This document shows, piece by piece, positions 6,759 through 12,669 of a stretch of 17,129 nucleotides of DNA. Both the position numbers and the translations under genes were made by a program. The DNA comes from Microcaldota archaeon. Lineage in GTDB: Archaea > Micrarchaeota > Micrarchaeia > Anstonellales > Bilamarchaeaceae. Under the pieces are notes generated by a model that ran no database searches, was not told where the DNA came from, and saw only the letters and a list, made by a program, of their open reading frames with translations. The stretch is taken from the NCBI GenBank assembly GCA_021823425.1, contig JAKANX010000013.1, forward strand, positions 1-17,129, in the 5' to 3' direction. Each line of letters opens with the position of its first letter. The first letter of the stretch is position 1.

Positions 6759-6760
6759 AC

Positions 6761-6788
6761 GAAACTGAAAACTCGGAACTGGAAACCG
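6761..6788 (+). repeat. Dispersed repeat copy R3 (degenerate)
   Basis: A GAAACTGAAAACTCGGAACTGGAAACCG-type segment in the short gap between the PDCD5 and L39e genes. It shares the CGGAAC and AACTGGAAAC words with the tRNA introns. It ends against the GGTGAT ribosome binding site of L39e. Confidence 0.5.
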
Positions 6789-6796
6789 GTGATTAT

Positions 6797-6958
6797 ATGA
6801 CGAAGAAGACGCTTATGAAGAAAAAGAGGCTGGGCAAGGCCACGCGGCAGAACCGCAGGCTCCCGGTCTTCGTGGCGGTGAGGACCAAGAGGAAGGTCAC
6901 GCAGAATTCCAAGCGCAGGACCTGGAGGACGCAGAAGCTCCAGGCAAGGAAATGGTAG
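6797..6958 (+). CDS. rpl39e: Large-subunit ribosomal protein L39e
   Basis: A 53-residue, highly basic protein. In Archaea and eukaryotes it lines the polypeptide exit tunnel. QNRRLPVFVAVRTKRKV followed by KRRTWRTQKL matches the family (QNRRVPVW..KT...RRHWRRSKL), and length fits the usual 51 or so. The ATG at 6797 is preceded by GGTGAT at the right spacing. An in-frame ATG at 6755 would add 14 residues (MNETENSELETGDY) encoded by the repeat-like gap, and I reject it. About five extra residues precede the usual family start. Confidence 0.93.
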   Translation: MTKKTLMKKKRLGKATRQNRRLPVFVAVRTKRKVTQNSKRRTWRTQKLQARKW

Positions 6959-6979
6959 GCGGAACCCGAAACAGGGAAC
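6959..6979 (+). repeat. Dispersed repeat copy R2
   Basis: Identical over 21 bases to 2039-2059. It occupies the gap between L39e and L31e, starting at the L39e stop. It is followed by ACTGATAACGATCAGAT and the L31e ribosome binding site GGTGATGAT. Confidence 0.75.
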
Positions 6980-7003
6980 TGATAACGATCAGATGGTGAT
7001 GAT

Positions 7004-7426
7004 ATGGCAGACGAGAAGATATACACGATACCGCTGGGCAAGGCGTTCGACTACATAAGGACAAAGCGCGCGAGAAGGGCGGTCTCCATAGTGCAGGCGT
7101 TCGTTTCAAGGCACAGCAAGGTCGCAAATGACAAAGTCCGCGTTTCCAACGCGCTCAACTCCGTTCTCTGGGCAAGGGGGATACAGAAGCCTCCGCGCAG
7201 GGTGAAGGTGAAAATCGTGAAGGAGGAAGGCATGGCCGAGGCATACCTCGTAGACGAGAAAATCGTGAAGCCCGCGCCGAAGAAGGAGGAGAAGGCCGAG
7301 GCGAAGGAGGAGGCAAAGCCCGAAGCCAAGGCTGAGGCGCCCAAGGCTGCGGAAGCCAAGCCCAAGGAGGCCAAGGCAAAGCCCGCGGCCCCGAAGGCGG
7401 ACGCGCCTGCGGAGGCGAAGAAGTAG
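7004..7426 (+). CDS. rpl31e: Large-subunit ribosomal protein L31e with Ala/Lys/Glu/Pro tail
   Basis: Residues 1 to about 86 are a normal L31e, located near the exit tunnel (KIYTIPLGKAFDYIRTKRARRAV, SNALNSVLWARGIQKPPRRVKVK). Residues about 88-140 form a low-complexity tail rich in A, K, E and P (KAEAKEEAKPEAKAE-type repeats) that most L31e proteins lack. It resembles the N-terminal region of FtsY encoded 1.6 kb downstream. Because L31e sits near the tunnel exit, the tail could reach towards targeting factors. That is inference. The start has GGTGAT at the usual distance. aIF6 begins 10 bases after the stop. Confidence 0.93.
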   Translation: MADEKIYTIPLGKAFDYIRTKRARRAVSIVQAFVSRHSKVANDKVRVSNALNSVLWARGIQKPPRRVKVKIVKEEGMAEAYLVDEKIVKPAPKKEEKAEAKEEAKPEAKAEAPKAAEAKPKEAKAKPAAPKADAPAEAKK

Positions 7427-7436
7427 AGGAAGCAAG

Positions 7437-8096
7437 ATGATAAAGTCCGCGTACTACGGAAACCCGTTCCTGGGGCTCTTTTTCAGGGCGAACGACAGCG
7501 TAGCCCTGGCTCCGGTGGACGCGCAGCCCAAGAACATGGAGGCGATAAAGGCGGGCCTCGGAGTCGAGGCCGTGCAGCTTACCATAGCCGGCTCCAACCT
7601 GCTCGGGCTTTACACCGCGATGAACAACAACGGCGTGGTTGCGCCGAACGTAATAGAGCCGCGGGAACTGGCGGCGCTCAAGAAGGCAGGGCTCAACGTC
7701 CATGTCTCAAAGGAGCTGAACAACGCGCACGGAAACAACCTGTGCGTGAACGACAAGGGCGGCGTGATAAACCCGCACGTGGATTCGGCCGAGAAAAAGA
7801 GGATGGAGGACGCGCTCGGAATAGAAATAGTCCCGCTCACGGTCGCGAAATTCACCACGGTGGGAAGCGCGTGCCTTGCGTCCAACAAGGGCTTTCTGGC
7901 GCACTACGCCGCGAACGAGCAGGAGATGGCCTCGCTTTCGGACGCGCTCAGGGTCCCGGGGGACAAGGGGACGCTGAACACCGGCGCAGGGTTCGTTGGA
8001 ATCGGAGTGGTGCACAACAGCAGGAATTTCGTCGCAGGGGACGCGAGCACGGGCTACGAGCTGGGAAAAGTGGAGGGAGCGCTCGGCTACATATGA
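7437..8096 (+). CDS. eif6: Translation initiation factor aIF6 (ribosome anti-association factor)
   Basis: A 219-residue factor that binds the large subunit and prevents premature joining with the small subunit. It has the five-fold pentein pseudo-repeat seen as recurring segments: GNPFLGLFFRANDSVALAP, TIAGSNLLGLYTAMNNNGVVAPN, VNDKGGVINPH, TTVGSACLASNKGFLAH and TGAGFVGIGVVHNSRNFVAG. Length is as expected. The gene follows L31e in the usual archaeal order. The next gene (tRNA-binding domain) starts 10 bases downstream, and the GAGG at the aIF6 stop serves as its ribosome binding site. Confidence 0.96.
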   Translation: MIKSAYYGNPFLGLFFRANDSVALAPVDAQPKNMEAIKAGLGVEAVQLTIAGSNLLGLYTAMNNNGVVAPNVIEPRELAALKKAGLNVHVSKELNNAHGNNLCVNDKGGVINPHVDSAEKKRMEDALGIEIVPLTVAKFTTVGSACLASNKGFLAHYAANEQEMASLSDALRVPGDKGTLNTGAGFVGIGVVHNSRNFVAGDASTGYELGKVEGALGYI

Positions 8097-8106
8097 GGCT
8101 TTTCAA

Positions 8107-8424
8107 ATGGTCGCATACGAGGATTTCGCCAAATTGGACTTGCGCGTCGCGCGCGTGCTCGAGGCGCAGCCCGTGGAGGGCTCGAACAAGCTCCTCAGGC
8201 TGCTCGTGGACATCGGGATCGAGAAGAGGCAGATAATCGCGGGGCTCGCGAAATTCTACCGGCCCGAGGACGTGATCGGGAGGAACATAGTGATAATAGC
8301 GAACCTGGATTACAGGAAGCTGGCCGGCCTAGAGTCGCAGGGGATGCTCCTTGCGGCAGGGGACGAGGAGATAGTTATATTGACAACGGAGAAGGAAATC
8401 GCTCCGGGAACAAAAGTAGGATAG
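8107..8424 (+). CDS. Free-standing tRNA-binding domain protein (CsaA/MetRS C-terminal type)
   Basis: A 105-residue OB-fold protein similar to the C-terminal dimerisation domain of methionyl-tRNA synthetase, Arc1p/EMAPII and CsaA. Features are DFAKLDLRVARVLEAQPVEGSNKLLRLLVDIG, then RQIIAGLAKFYRPEDVIGRNIVIIANLDYRKLAGLESQGMLLAA, matching the family's D-RVG-I motif, the Q-I-AGI turn and the S-GM-LA motif. No catalytic domain is attached. It may act in trans with a synthetase or as a CsaA-like chaperone. It sits between aIF6 and LX, where I expect no gene in the common archaeal order. The ATG at 8107 is chosen for GAGG 9 bases upstream, and the frame is open further upstream within aIF6. Confidence 0.88.
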   Translation: MVAYEDFAKLDLRVARVLEAQPVEGSNKLLRLLVDIGIEKRQIIAGLAKFYRPEDVIGRNIVIIANLDYRKLAGLESQGMLLAAGDEEIVILTTEKEIAPGTKVG

Positions 8425-8432
8425 GTGATTGG

Positions 8433-8609
8433 ATGAAATTTACGGTAAGCGGAACGGTGGCAATCCCGAACGGGAGCAGGAAGTTCACCAAGGAGGTCGA
8501 GGCGCAGAGCGAGAACCACGCCAAGGAGAAGGTGTACTCGCTTTTCGGCTCAACCAACGGAGTGAACAGGAAGAAGGTCAAGATTGAAACCGTTGCCAAG
8601 GTGCAGTGA
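8433..8609 (+). CDS. rplX: Large-subunit ribosomal protein LX (L18Ae/L20e)
   Basis: A 58-residue protein: MKFTVSGTVAIPNGSRKFTKEV, then NHAKEKVYSLFGSTNGVNRKKVKIETV. This is the single-repeat archaeal LX (L18a-like) with its FxVxG start, the AKEKVYSLFGS helix and the KIxxV terminal strand. The shortness is normal for archaeal LX. GGTGAT lies 3 bases before the ATG. The stop overlaps the GTGA run in front of prefoldin. Its position between aIF6 and prefoldin alpha confirms the call. Confidence 0.92.
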   Translation: MKFTVSGTVAIPNGSRKFTKEVEAQSENHAKEKVYSLFGSTNGVNRKKVKIETVAKVQ

Positions 8610-8611
8610 AA

Positions 8612-9025
8612 ATGGCCGACGAATCGCAGCGCATGATGTACGAGGCGAGGCTCTACGCGGAGCAGCTGCGCCTCCTAGAGAACGAGATAGAGAGGATATC
8701 CATGACCGCCGTGGAGCTCTCAAACTCGCTCCGCGCGGTTGAGGCGCTCAAGGAGGACTCGGTGTTCGTTCCCATAGGGGGCGGCTCCATGGTGAGCGCG
8801 CGCATCTCCTCCACCGAGGTGCTCGTTCCCATAGGCGGAGGGTACATGATGAACCTCAAGAAGCACGAGGCGATTGAGGAGGTCAAGAAGAGGATTGCGT
8901 CTACGGAGAAGGCGGTGGAGAAGCTCAGGCAGGAGTTCGACAAGATAAGCGTGAAGCTGCAGGACGTCAACGGGAAGCTGGACGCGATGAACGTGCGGTT
9001 CAACAGCGCCGGCGGAAAAAGGTAA
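8612..9025 (+). CDS. pfdA: Prefoldin subunit alpha
   Basis: A 137-residue subunit of the jellyfish-shaped prefoldin chaperone that hands unfolded proteins to the group II chaperonin. It has an N-terminal coiled coil (about 8-45: LYAEQLRLLENEIERISMTAVELSNSLRAVEAL), then two beta hairpins with the repeated VFVPIGGGSMVSARI / VLVPIGGGYMMNL signature, then a C-terminal coiled coil (about 90-130). The ATG at 8612 is chosen over a GTG two codons upstream that overlaps the LX stop. FtsY follows after 2 bases. The beta subunit is not in the window. Confidence 0.93.
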   Translation: MADESQRMMYEARLYAEQLRLLENEIERISMTAVELSNSLRAVEALKEDSVFVPIGGGSMVSARISSTEVLVPIGGGYMMNLKKHEAIEEVKKRIASTEKAVEKLRQEFDKISVKLQDVNGKLDAMNVRFNSAGGKR

Positions 9026-9027
9026 AT

Positions 9028-10533
9028 ATGTTCGATTTCCTCAAGAAGAAGATTACCGGGCTCGTGGACAAGATTGCGGGCAAGGGCGAGGCTGAGCCCG
9101 GAAAGGAAATTGCGAAGGAAGAGCAGAAGGCTGTTTCTGAGAAGATTGAGCGCAAGGAGGCGCATGAGGAGAAAAAGGCAAAGCCCGAGCCAATTCAGGA
9201 GAAGGCTGAGCGCAAGCCTGAGAATAAAGAGGAGATTAAGCCCCCGGAAAAGAAAGCCGAGGCTGCAACTGCGCCCAAGGCTGCGGAAGCGAAGAAAGAG
9301 GCCAAGCCCGCGCCCAAAACCGAGGAGAAAACTGGGGAGGCTGCCCCGGTTCCCAAACCTGCAAAGGAAACTGTTGCTGCACCCAAGGCAGAGGCGAAAA
9401 CGGAGGAACCCAGGGGGATTTTGGACCTCATAAAGCCTAGGGAAGGGAGGGAAACGAAAGTGCATCCGCATCCTGTTCACGGGGAGAAAAAACCGGTTCA
9501 TATTCCCCATGCCCCTGCTGAACCGAAGGTTGTGCAGCCCAAGGCGGCCGAAGCAAAAACAGAGGCTCCGGCGCAAATTCCCAAGGAAACCAAGCCTGCG
9601 CAGCAAAAGAAGCACGTTCCGGCCGAGAAGAAGGAGGATAAGGTCAGGCTGAGCATACTCACCCAGGTAAAATCGGTATTTTCAGGCGAGGTGGAGCTGA
9701 GCGAAAAGGACGTTTCCTCGGCGCTTGACGATTTCGAGATGGAATTGCTTGAGGGCGACGTCGCGCTTGAAGTGGCGGAGCAGATAAAGGGCGAGCTCAG
9801 GCGCGAGCTCGTCGGAAAGAAGGTGAAAAAGAGCGAGCTTCAGGCTCAAATAGCATCAGTGTTCCTCAATTCAATAAAGAGCATAATGTCCGAGAACGCC
9901 GGGACTCCGATTGTGGAGCAGGTGAAAACCATTTCAGCAAGGCCGGTGAAGGTTATGTTCACTGGCCCGAACGGGAGCGGCAAGACCACCACAATCGCGA
10001 AGGTCGCGAACCTGCTCAAGCAGGCCGGGTTTACAGTCGTAATTGCTGCCGCGGACACATTCAGGGCGGCCGCGATAGAGCAGATGGAGATACATGGCGA
10101 GCGCCTCGGCATAAAGGTCATCAAGGGCAAGTACGGCGCGGACCCCACTTCGGTCGCGTTTGACGCGGTGAACCACGCCAAGGCGCACGGAATAGACGTC
10201 GTCCTTATTGATACTGCGGGAAGGCAGGAGACCAACCTCAATCTGCTCAACGAGCTCAAGAAGATGGCGCGCGTGATAAGCCCGGAAATCAAGGTTTACG
10301 TGGCCGAGAGCGTGGCCGGAAACTCGGTAATCAGCCAGGTTGAGTCGTTCAACAGGGAACTGAAACTGGACGGCGTGATACTCACCAAGCTGGACTGCGA
10401 CGCCAAGGGCGGGACGGTCATTTCAATTTCCAAGGTCACCCACGTGCCGGTGCTCTACGTGACGACGGGGCAGGGCTACGGGGACATAGAGGAATTCGAC
10501 GCAGGAAAGATGGCGGAAAACATCGCGGGCTGA
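9028..10533 (+). CDS. ftsY: Signal recognition particle receptor FtsY, with long charged N-terminal region
   Basis: A 501-residue GTPase that docks SRP-ribosome complexes at the membrane. Residues about 20-205 are low-complexity (Lys/Glu/Ala/Pro), longer than in many archaeal FtsY proteins. The N domain runs from about 205-290. The G domain has GPNGSGKTTT (about 313-322), DTFRAAAIEQ, DTAGR (from 395) and TKLDCDAKGG (from 453; the usual form is TKLDGTAKGG), so GTP binding looks intact. The first 12 residues (MFDFLKKKITGL) form an amphipathic helix suited to membrane contact. It ends the classical cluster, and the PIN gene starts 5 bases later. SRP54 is not in the window. Confidence 0.95.
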   Translation: MFDFLKKKITGLVDKIAGKGEAEPGKEIAKEEQKAVSEKIERKEAHEEKKAKPEPIQEKAERKPENKEEIKPPEKKAEAATAPKAAEAKKEAKPAPKTEEKTGEAAPVPKPAKETVAAPKAEAKTEEPRGILDLIKPREGRETKVHPHPVHGEKKPVHIPHAPAEPKVVQPKAAEAKTEAPAQIPKETKPAQQKKHVPAEKKEDKVRLSILTQVKSVFSGEVELSEKDVSSALDDFEMELLEGDVALEVAEQIKGELRRELVGKKVKKSELQAQIASVFLNSIKSIMSENAGTPIVEQVKTISARPVKVMFTGPNGSGKTTTIAKVANLLKQAGFTVVIAAADTFRAAAIEQMEIHGERLGIKVIKGKYGADPTSVAFDAVNHAKAHGIDVVLIDTAGRQETNLNLLNELKKMARVISPEIKVYVAESVAGNSVISQVESFNRELKLDGVILTKLDCDAKGGTVISISKVTHVPVLYVTTGQGYGDIEEFDAGKMAENIAG

Positions 10534-10538
10534 AAACT

Positions 10539-10943
10539 ATGGACGACGACGAAACAAAGACCGTGGTGCTGGACACGAACTTCCTGCTAATACCCCACCA
10601 GTTCAAGATAAACGTGATGGCCGAGCTGGACAAGCTCGTGGACACAGCGCACGAGCTCGTGGTCGGCGAGCCCATAGTCGCGGAAGTGCGGGGGCTGGCT
10701 AGCGGAAGGGGCAAGGCGGGAATAGCCGCCCGGGTCGCCCTTGAGGCCATTCGGCGGAACAAAATCAAGGTAATCCCCTCGCCGCTCACCGACGGGGACG
10801 AATGGATAGTGGAGTACTGCAAGGCGCACCCCAAGACGATTGTCTGCACCAACGACTTAGAGCTTCGGCGCAGGCTCAAGGCCGAGGGGACGGGCACGCG
10901 CATCATCGTCATGAGGACGAGGACCAAGATTTTCTGGGCATAG
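10539..10943 (+). CDS. PIN-domain protein, Fcf1/Utp24-like
   Basis: A 134-residue single PIN domain. Likely metal ligands are Asp12 (VVLDTNFLL), Glu49 (VAEV), one or more of Asp85/Asp87 (TDGDEW) and Asp106 (TNDLELRRRLK). TNDLELRRRLKAEG followed by IIVMRTRTK resembles the Fcf1/Utp24-type and VapC9-type archaeal PIN proteins implicated in rRNA processing. No antitoxin-like gene is adjacent, and it is the last gene of the ribosomal/secretory run. I therefore favour an RNA-processing nuclease over a toxin, though the sequence does not settle it. The start is 5 bases after the FtsY stop. Confidence 0.85.
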   Translation: MDDDETKTVVLDTNFLLIPHQFKINVMAELDKLVDTAHELVVGEPIVAEVRGLASGRGKAGIAARVALEAIRRNKIKVIPSPLTDGDEWIVEYCKAHPKTIVCTNDLELRRRLKAEGTGTRIIVMRTRTKIFWA

Positions 10944-10949
10944 GGGCGC

Positions 10950-10982
10950 ATTTGTGCAAATAGGACGTTTTTCGTGCAAATA
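10950..10982 (+). repeat. Two phased GTGCAAATA sites upstream of a promoter
   Basis: TTGTGCAAATA (10952-10962) and TCGTGCAAATA (10972-10982) match 10 of 11 and start exactly 20 bases apart, about two helical turns. The first extends to an inverted repeat, ATTTG-tg-CAAAT (10950-10961). They end 6 bases before the TATA box of the zinc-ribbon gene, a position typical of an archaeal activator site. Confidence 0.55.
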
Positions 10983-10988
10983 CATAGC

Positions 10989-10996
10989 TTTATATA
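10989..10996 (+). promoter_or_regulatory. TATA box of the zinc-ribbon gene
   Basis: TTTATATA, a consensus archaeal TATA box. Start is expected near 11017-11020, leaving a leader of about 95 bases before the ATG at 11115. Confidence 0.75.
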
Positions 10997-11019
10997 CACG
11001 GGTTTCGTATATTATTACA

Positions 11020-11100
11020 GTTTAGAGAGCGCCCCAAGCGGGTGCGCCGAGAGCAGAGTAGTAGAGTAAAATCTCCTAATTCTGAAGTAGGTTTCTAAAC
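11020..11100 (+). ncRNA. Structured leader or small RNA candidate
   Basis: An 81-base segment closed by a perfect 7-bp helix GTTTAGA (11020-11026) / TCTAAAC (11094-11100). It begins where the TATA box predicts transcription start. Inside, GCGC-CCC-aagc-GGG-t-GCGC forms a GC-rich hairpin (11029-11047) and CAGAgT/AaTTCTG arms (about 11054-11084) form a second stem. The result is a three-way-junction outline. It lies just before the GGTGA ribosome binding site (11106-11110). It could be a regulatory leader or an independent small RNA. I found no match to a known class. Confidence 0.4.
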
Positions 11101-11114
11101 AAATAGGTGAAAAT

Positions 11115-11273
11115 ATGGCAATGGGAAGCGGAGGATTTGGCGGCGACAGGAAAATGTATCCTGCAACGTGCTCTGATTGCGGAGCAGCGTGCGAAGTACC
11201 CTTCGAACCGAAAGAGGGCAGGCCTGTTTACTGCAGGGACTGCTACAAGAAGCACAAGCCGAGCAGGTTCTAG
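11115..11273 (+). CDS. CxxC-x17-CxxC zinc-ribbon-type small protein
   Basis: A 52-residue protein: a Gly-rich start (MAMGSGGFGGDRKMYPAT), then CSDC (Cys19, Cys22), 17 residues, CRDC (Cys40, Cys43) and a basic end YKKHKPSRF. The four cysteines match the CxxC-x17-CxxC small-protein family found in DPANN Archaea and candidate-phyla Bacteria, presumably binding one zinc. An additional Cys26 lies between. The molecular role is unknown, and nucleic-acid binding is plausible from charge. It has its own consensus promoter, phased upstream sites, a long foldable leader, a GGTGA ribosome binding site and a terminator. It looks like a well-expressed, regulated single-gene unit. Confidence 0.85.
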   Translation: MAMGSGGFGGDRKMYPATCSDCGAACEVPFEPKEGRPVYCRDCYKKHKPSRF

Positions 11274-11295
11274 GTCCGCAAGGGCGTAGACTGAC

Positions 11296-11330
11296 GAAGC
11301 GCAGGCTTCTTTTTTTATTTTTATTTATTT
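11296..11330 (+). terminator. Hairpin plus T-run terminator
   Basis: GAAGC-gcag-GCTTC (11296-11309) is followed directly by eight or so T residues and a long T-rich run to about 11330, 22 bases after the zinc-ribbon stop. The T-rich run also faces the RsmA 3' end, where it is an A-run on the transcript strand. Confidence 0.7.
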
Positions 11331-11334
11331 CCTA

Positions 11335-12120
11335 TCATTCCAATTTTCTGCAGATTTCCAAAATCTCCCTTAGCGCGAGCTTTGCGGGCCTCATTCCCAG
11401 CATGGGCGCGCCCAACACCTCAATGCGGGCTTTTTCGTAGCCCGAGTCCAGGAGGGCGTTGCGCACCGTCTTGTTCTTGTGCGAAAAGAGCGCGCGTATC
11501 ACGTTTTCCGCGTTTTCGTCCACCTCCACCCCGGTCTTTTTCAGCATAATCATCGCGGAATTGACCTTCGGGGCTGGAGTGAACAGTGATGCGGGGACTT
11601 TCTGGACGTATTTCACTTCGTAGAAGAGCTGGGATGTCACGCTCAGCCTTCCGTAGCCCGGCTCTCCGGGCTTTGTGACCATTTTCCTCGCGAATTCGTC
11701 CTGGACCATCAGTATTGCCGCCTCGAACGAGAATTCCTTCAATTTGAAGATTATGGGGCTGGAGATATAGTAGGGGATGTTCCCGGCTATCCGGTCTATT
11801 TTGAACTGCGCGGGGTTGGTTTCAAGGAAATCCCCGTTCACTATCTCCACAGGCTTTCCTGCGAACCGGTTGTTCAGGATTTCCGCCATCCTTGGGTCCT
11901 TTTCCACCGCGATTACTTTCTTCGCGCCCGCAATCAGGAGCTGCTCGGTCAGCCTTCCGTCCCCGGGGCCGATTTCCAGCACGGTTTTTCCCCCGGCTTC
12001 AAGGAGGCGGGCCTCCTTTGCCAGAATGTTCTTGTCGTTGAGGAAATTCTGGCCGAGGGATTTCCTCATAGTGAGGAAAGCTGGTCGTCCTGCAGGGCGA
12101 ACGGACTTTTTCAGCTGCAT
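11335..12120 (-). CDS. rsmA: 16S rRNA dimethyladenosine transferase RsmA (KsgA/Dim1)
   Basis: A 261-residue methyltransferase that dimethylates two adjacent adenines in the 3'-terminal helix of 16S rRNA during 30S maturation. It has MRKSLGQNFLNDKNI (18-32; the family's GQNFL signature), AdoMet motif I EIGPGDGRLT (49-58), acidic Glu73, and the catalytic NIPYYISSPI (114-123), followed by the FTPAPKVNSAM-type segment. The ATG at 12120 is 28 bases from a TATA box at 12146-12151, fitting a leaderless start. The alternative ATG at 12069 begins exactly at MRKSLGQNFL but has no ribosome binding site or TATA at the proper distance. It is divergent from the small membrane protein gene. Confidence 0.95.
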   Translation of the reverse strand: MQLKKSVRPAGRPAFLTMRKSLGQNFLNDKNILAKEARLLEAGGKTVLEIGPGDGRLTEQLLIAGAKKVIAVEKDPRMAEILNNRFAGKPVEIVNGDFLETNPAQFKIDRIAGNIPYYISSPIIFKLKEFSFEAAILMVQDEFARKMVTKPGEPGYGRLSVTSQLFYEVKYVQKVPASLFTPAPKVNSAMIMLKKTGVEVDENAENVIRALFSHKNKTVRNALLDSGYEKARIEVLGAPMLGMRPAKLALREILEICRKLE

Positions 12121-12145
12121 GGCTAGGTTATCGCGTCCAAATCTA

Positions 12146-12151
12146 TTTAAA
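12146..12151. promoter_or_regulatory. Palindromic TATA box shared by divergent rsmA and 12174 genes
   Basis: TTTAAA, the only TATA-like element between the two divergent ATGs. Its centre is 25.5 bases from the plus-strand ATG at 12174 and 28.5 from the minus-strand ATG at 12120, the correct distance for leaderless starts in both directions. Confidence 0.6.
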
Positions 12152-12173
12152 CAACGGCGGGCCAAACCAACGT

Positions 12174-12383
12174 ATGGGACTCTTCAGCCAGGGTGCGATA
12201 GTCGGAGGCGCGGCGCTCGCGGGCCTGGGCGCGACCATGCCGGCCAATTCAGCTTCCAACCTGACATCCGGACTCGTGCCTGCCGGCTCGGAAAATCTCG
12301 TTACTGTCGCGGGCCTGGGGATAATGAGCCTCGGCATTGCCAGCGAGATAACGAATGCTGGCACCACGATACTGGGAAAGTAG
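12174..12383 (+). CDS. Small hydrophobic (two-segment) membrane protein, unknown
   Basis: A 69-residue protein, not recognised. It has a Gly/Ala-rich hydrophobic segment at about 7-23 (GAIVGGAALAGLGATM), a polar Asn/Ser-rich stretch at about 24-42, and a second hydrophobic segment at about 43-63 (LVTVAGLGIMSLGIA), ending NAGTTILGK. It has no cysteines and almost no charge. This suggests two short transmembrane helices or a hairpin, perhaps a small membrane or holin-like protein. The start is supported by the TATA box 25 bases upstream. The stop abuts the stop of the convergent DUF357 gene (12383/12384). Codon use looks like the neighbours. Confidence 0.65.
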   Translation: MGLFSQGAIVGGAALAGLGATMPANSASNLTSGLVPAGSENLVTVAGLGIMSLGIASEITNAGTTILGK

Positions 12384-12641
12384 CTATTTTTCAGAGAGCT
12401 CGTGGAATGTCTTTCCCTTCTCCCTGAGGATAACGCCCTCCAAGATGCCGTACGCGTAGTTCGCGCACCCGAACGAGGTGAAATAGTCGCCCTTTTCATG
12501 ATAGTGCTCGGCGTCCTTCCAGTACGAGGTTGAGAAGTCCAGCTGCGCGGGATATTTCTTGGCAAATGGCTGGCCCCGAAAGTAGGCGATTATTTCCTTG
12601 AGCTTTTCCAAGTCCTTTTCCGAGCGCTCCTTTTCGTCCAT
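12384..12641 (-). CDS. DUF357-family archaeal protein
   Basis: An 85-residue soluble helical protein. The stretch DFSTSYWKDAEHYHEKGDYFTSFGCANYAYGILEGVIL matches the DUF357 pattern (a Y-x-DA-HY-EKGD-A-NYAYG core), a small archaeal family of unknown function with a TPR-like helical hairpin. The N-terminus is highly charged (MDEKERSEKDLEKLKEI). The ATG at 12641 is 25 bases from the TTTAAA at 12664-12669, implying a leaderless mRNA from a promoter apparently shared with the divergent tRNA gene. It is convergent and stop-to-stop with the small membrane protein gene. Confidence 0.8.
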   Translation of the reverse strand: MDEKERSEKDLEKLKEIIAYFRGQPFAKKYPAQLDFSTSYWKDAEHYHEKGDYFTSFGCANYAYGILEGVILREKGKTFHELSEK

Positions 12642-12663
12642 GGATTCAATTGCGGATTATCAC

Positions 12664-12669
12664 TTTAAA
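12664..12669. promoter_or_regulatory. TATA box shared by divergent DUF357 gene and tRNA-Arg
   Basis: TTTAAA within CACTTTAAAAAG. Its centre is 25.5 bases from the DUF357 ATG (12641) and 28.5 from the first base of the tRNA (12695). The distances are the same pair as at 12146-12151. Another A+T run at 12682-12690 is too close to the tRNA to be its TATA. Confidence 0.55.

Noticed and set aside
6755..6796. 14-residue N-terminal extension of L39e from an ATG overlapping the PDCD5 stop
   Set aside because: The extension is encoded by the repeat-like gap, is absent from the family, and the internal ATG at 6797 has a proper GGTGAT site.
8653..9615. Open frame of 320 codons on the minus strand opposite prefoldin/FtsY
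   Set aside because: It is the complement of the Lys/Glu/Ala-rich FtsY region, which gives a Leu/Phe/Arg-rich shadow. The plus-strand genes are certain.
10345..10375. Copy of the dispersed repeat inside ftsY (ACAGGGAACTGAAACTGG)
   Set aside because: It encodes the conserved FNRELKLDG segment of the G domain, so the resemblance is most simply coincidental.
10539..10943. PIN protein as the toxin of a toxin-antitoxin pair
   Set aside because: No small antitoxin-like gene overlaps or precedes it. The upstream neighbour is ftsY, and the sequence is closer to the Fcf1/Utp24-like type.
11020..11100. Reading the 7-bp-closed leader as a tRNA
   Set aside because: The acceptor length and a CCAAGCGGG-like D-loop are suggestive. 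However, no 5-bp anticodon stem forms, the T-loop would be TTCTGAA with a broken stem, and two extra bases separate it from the acceptor.
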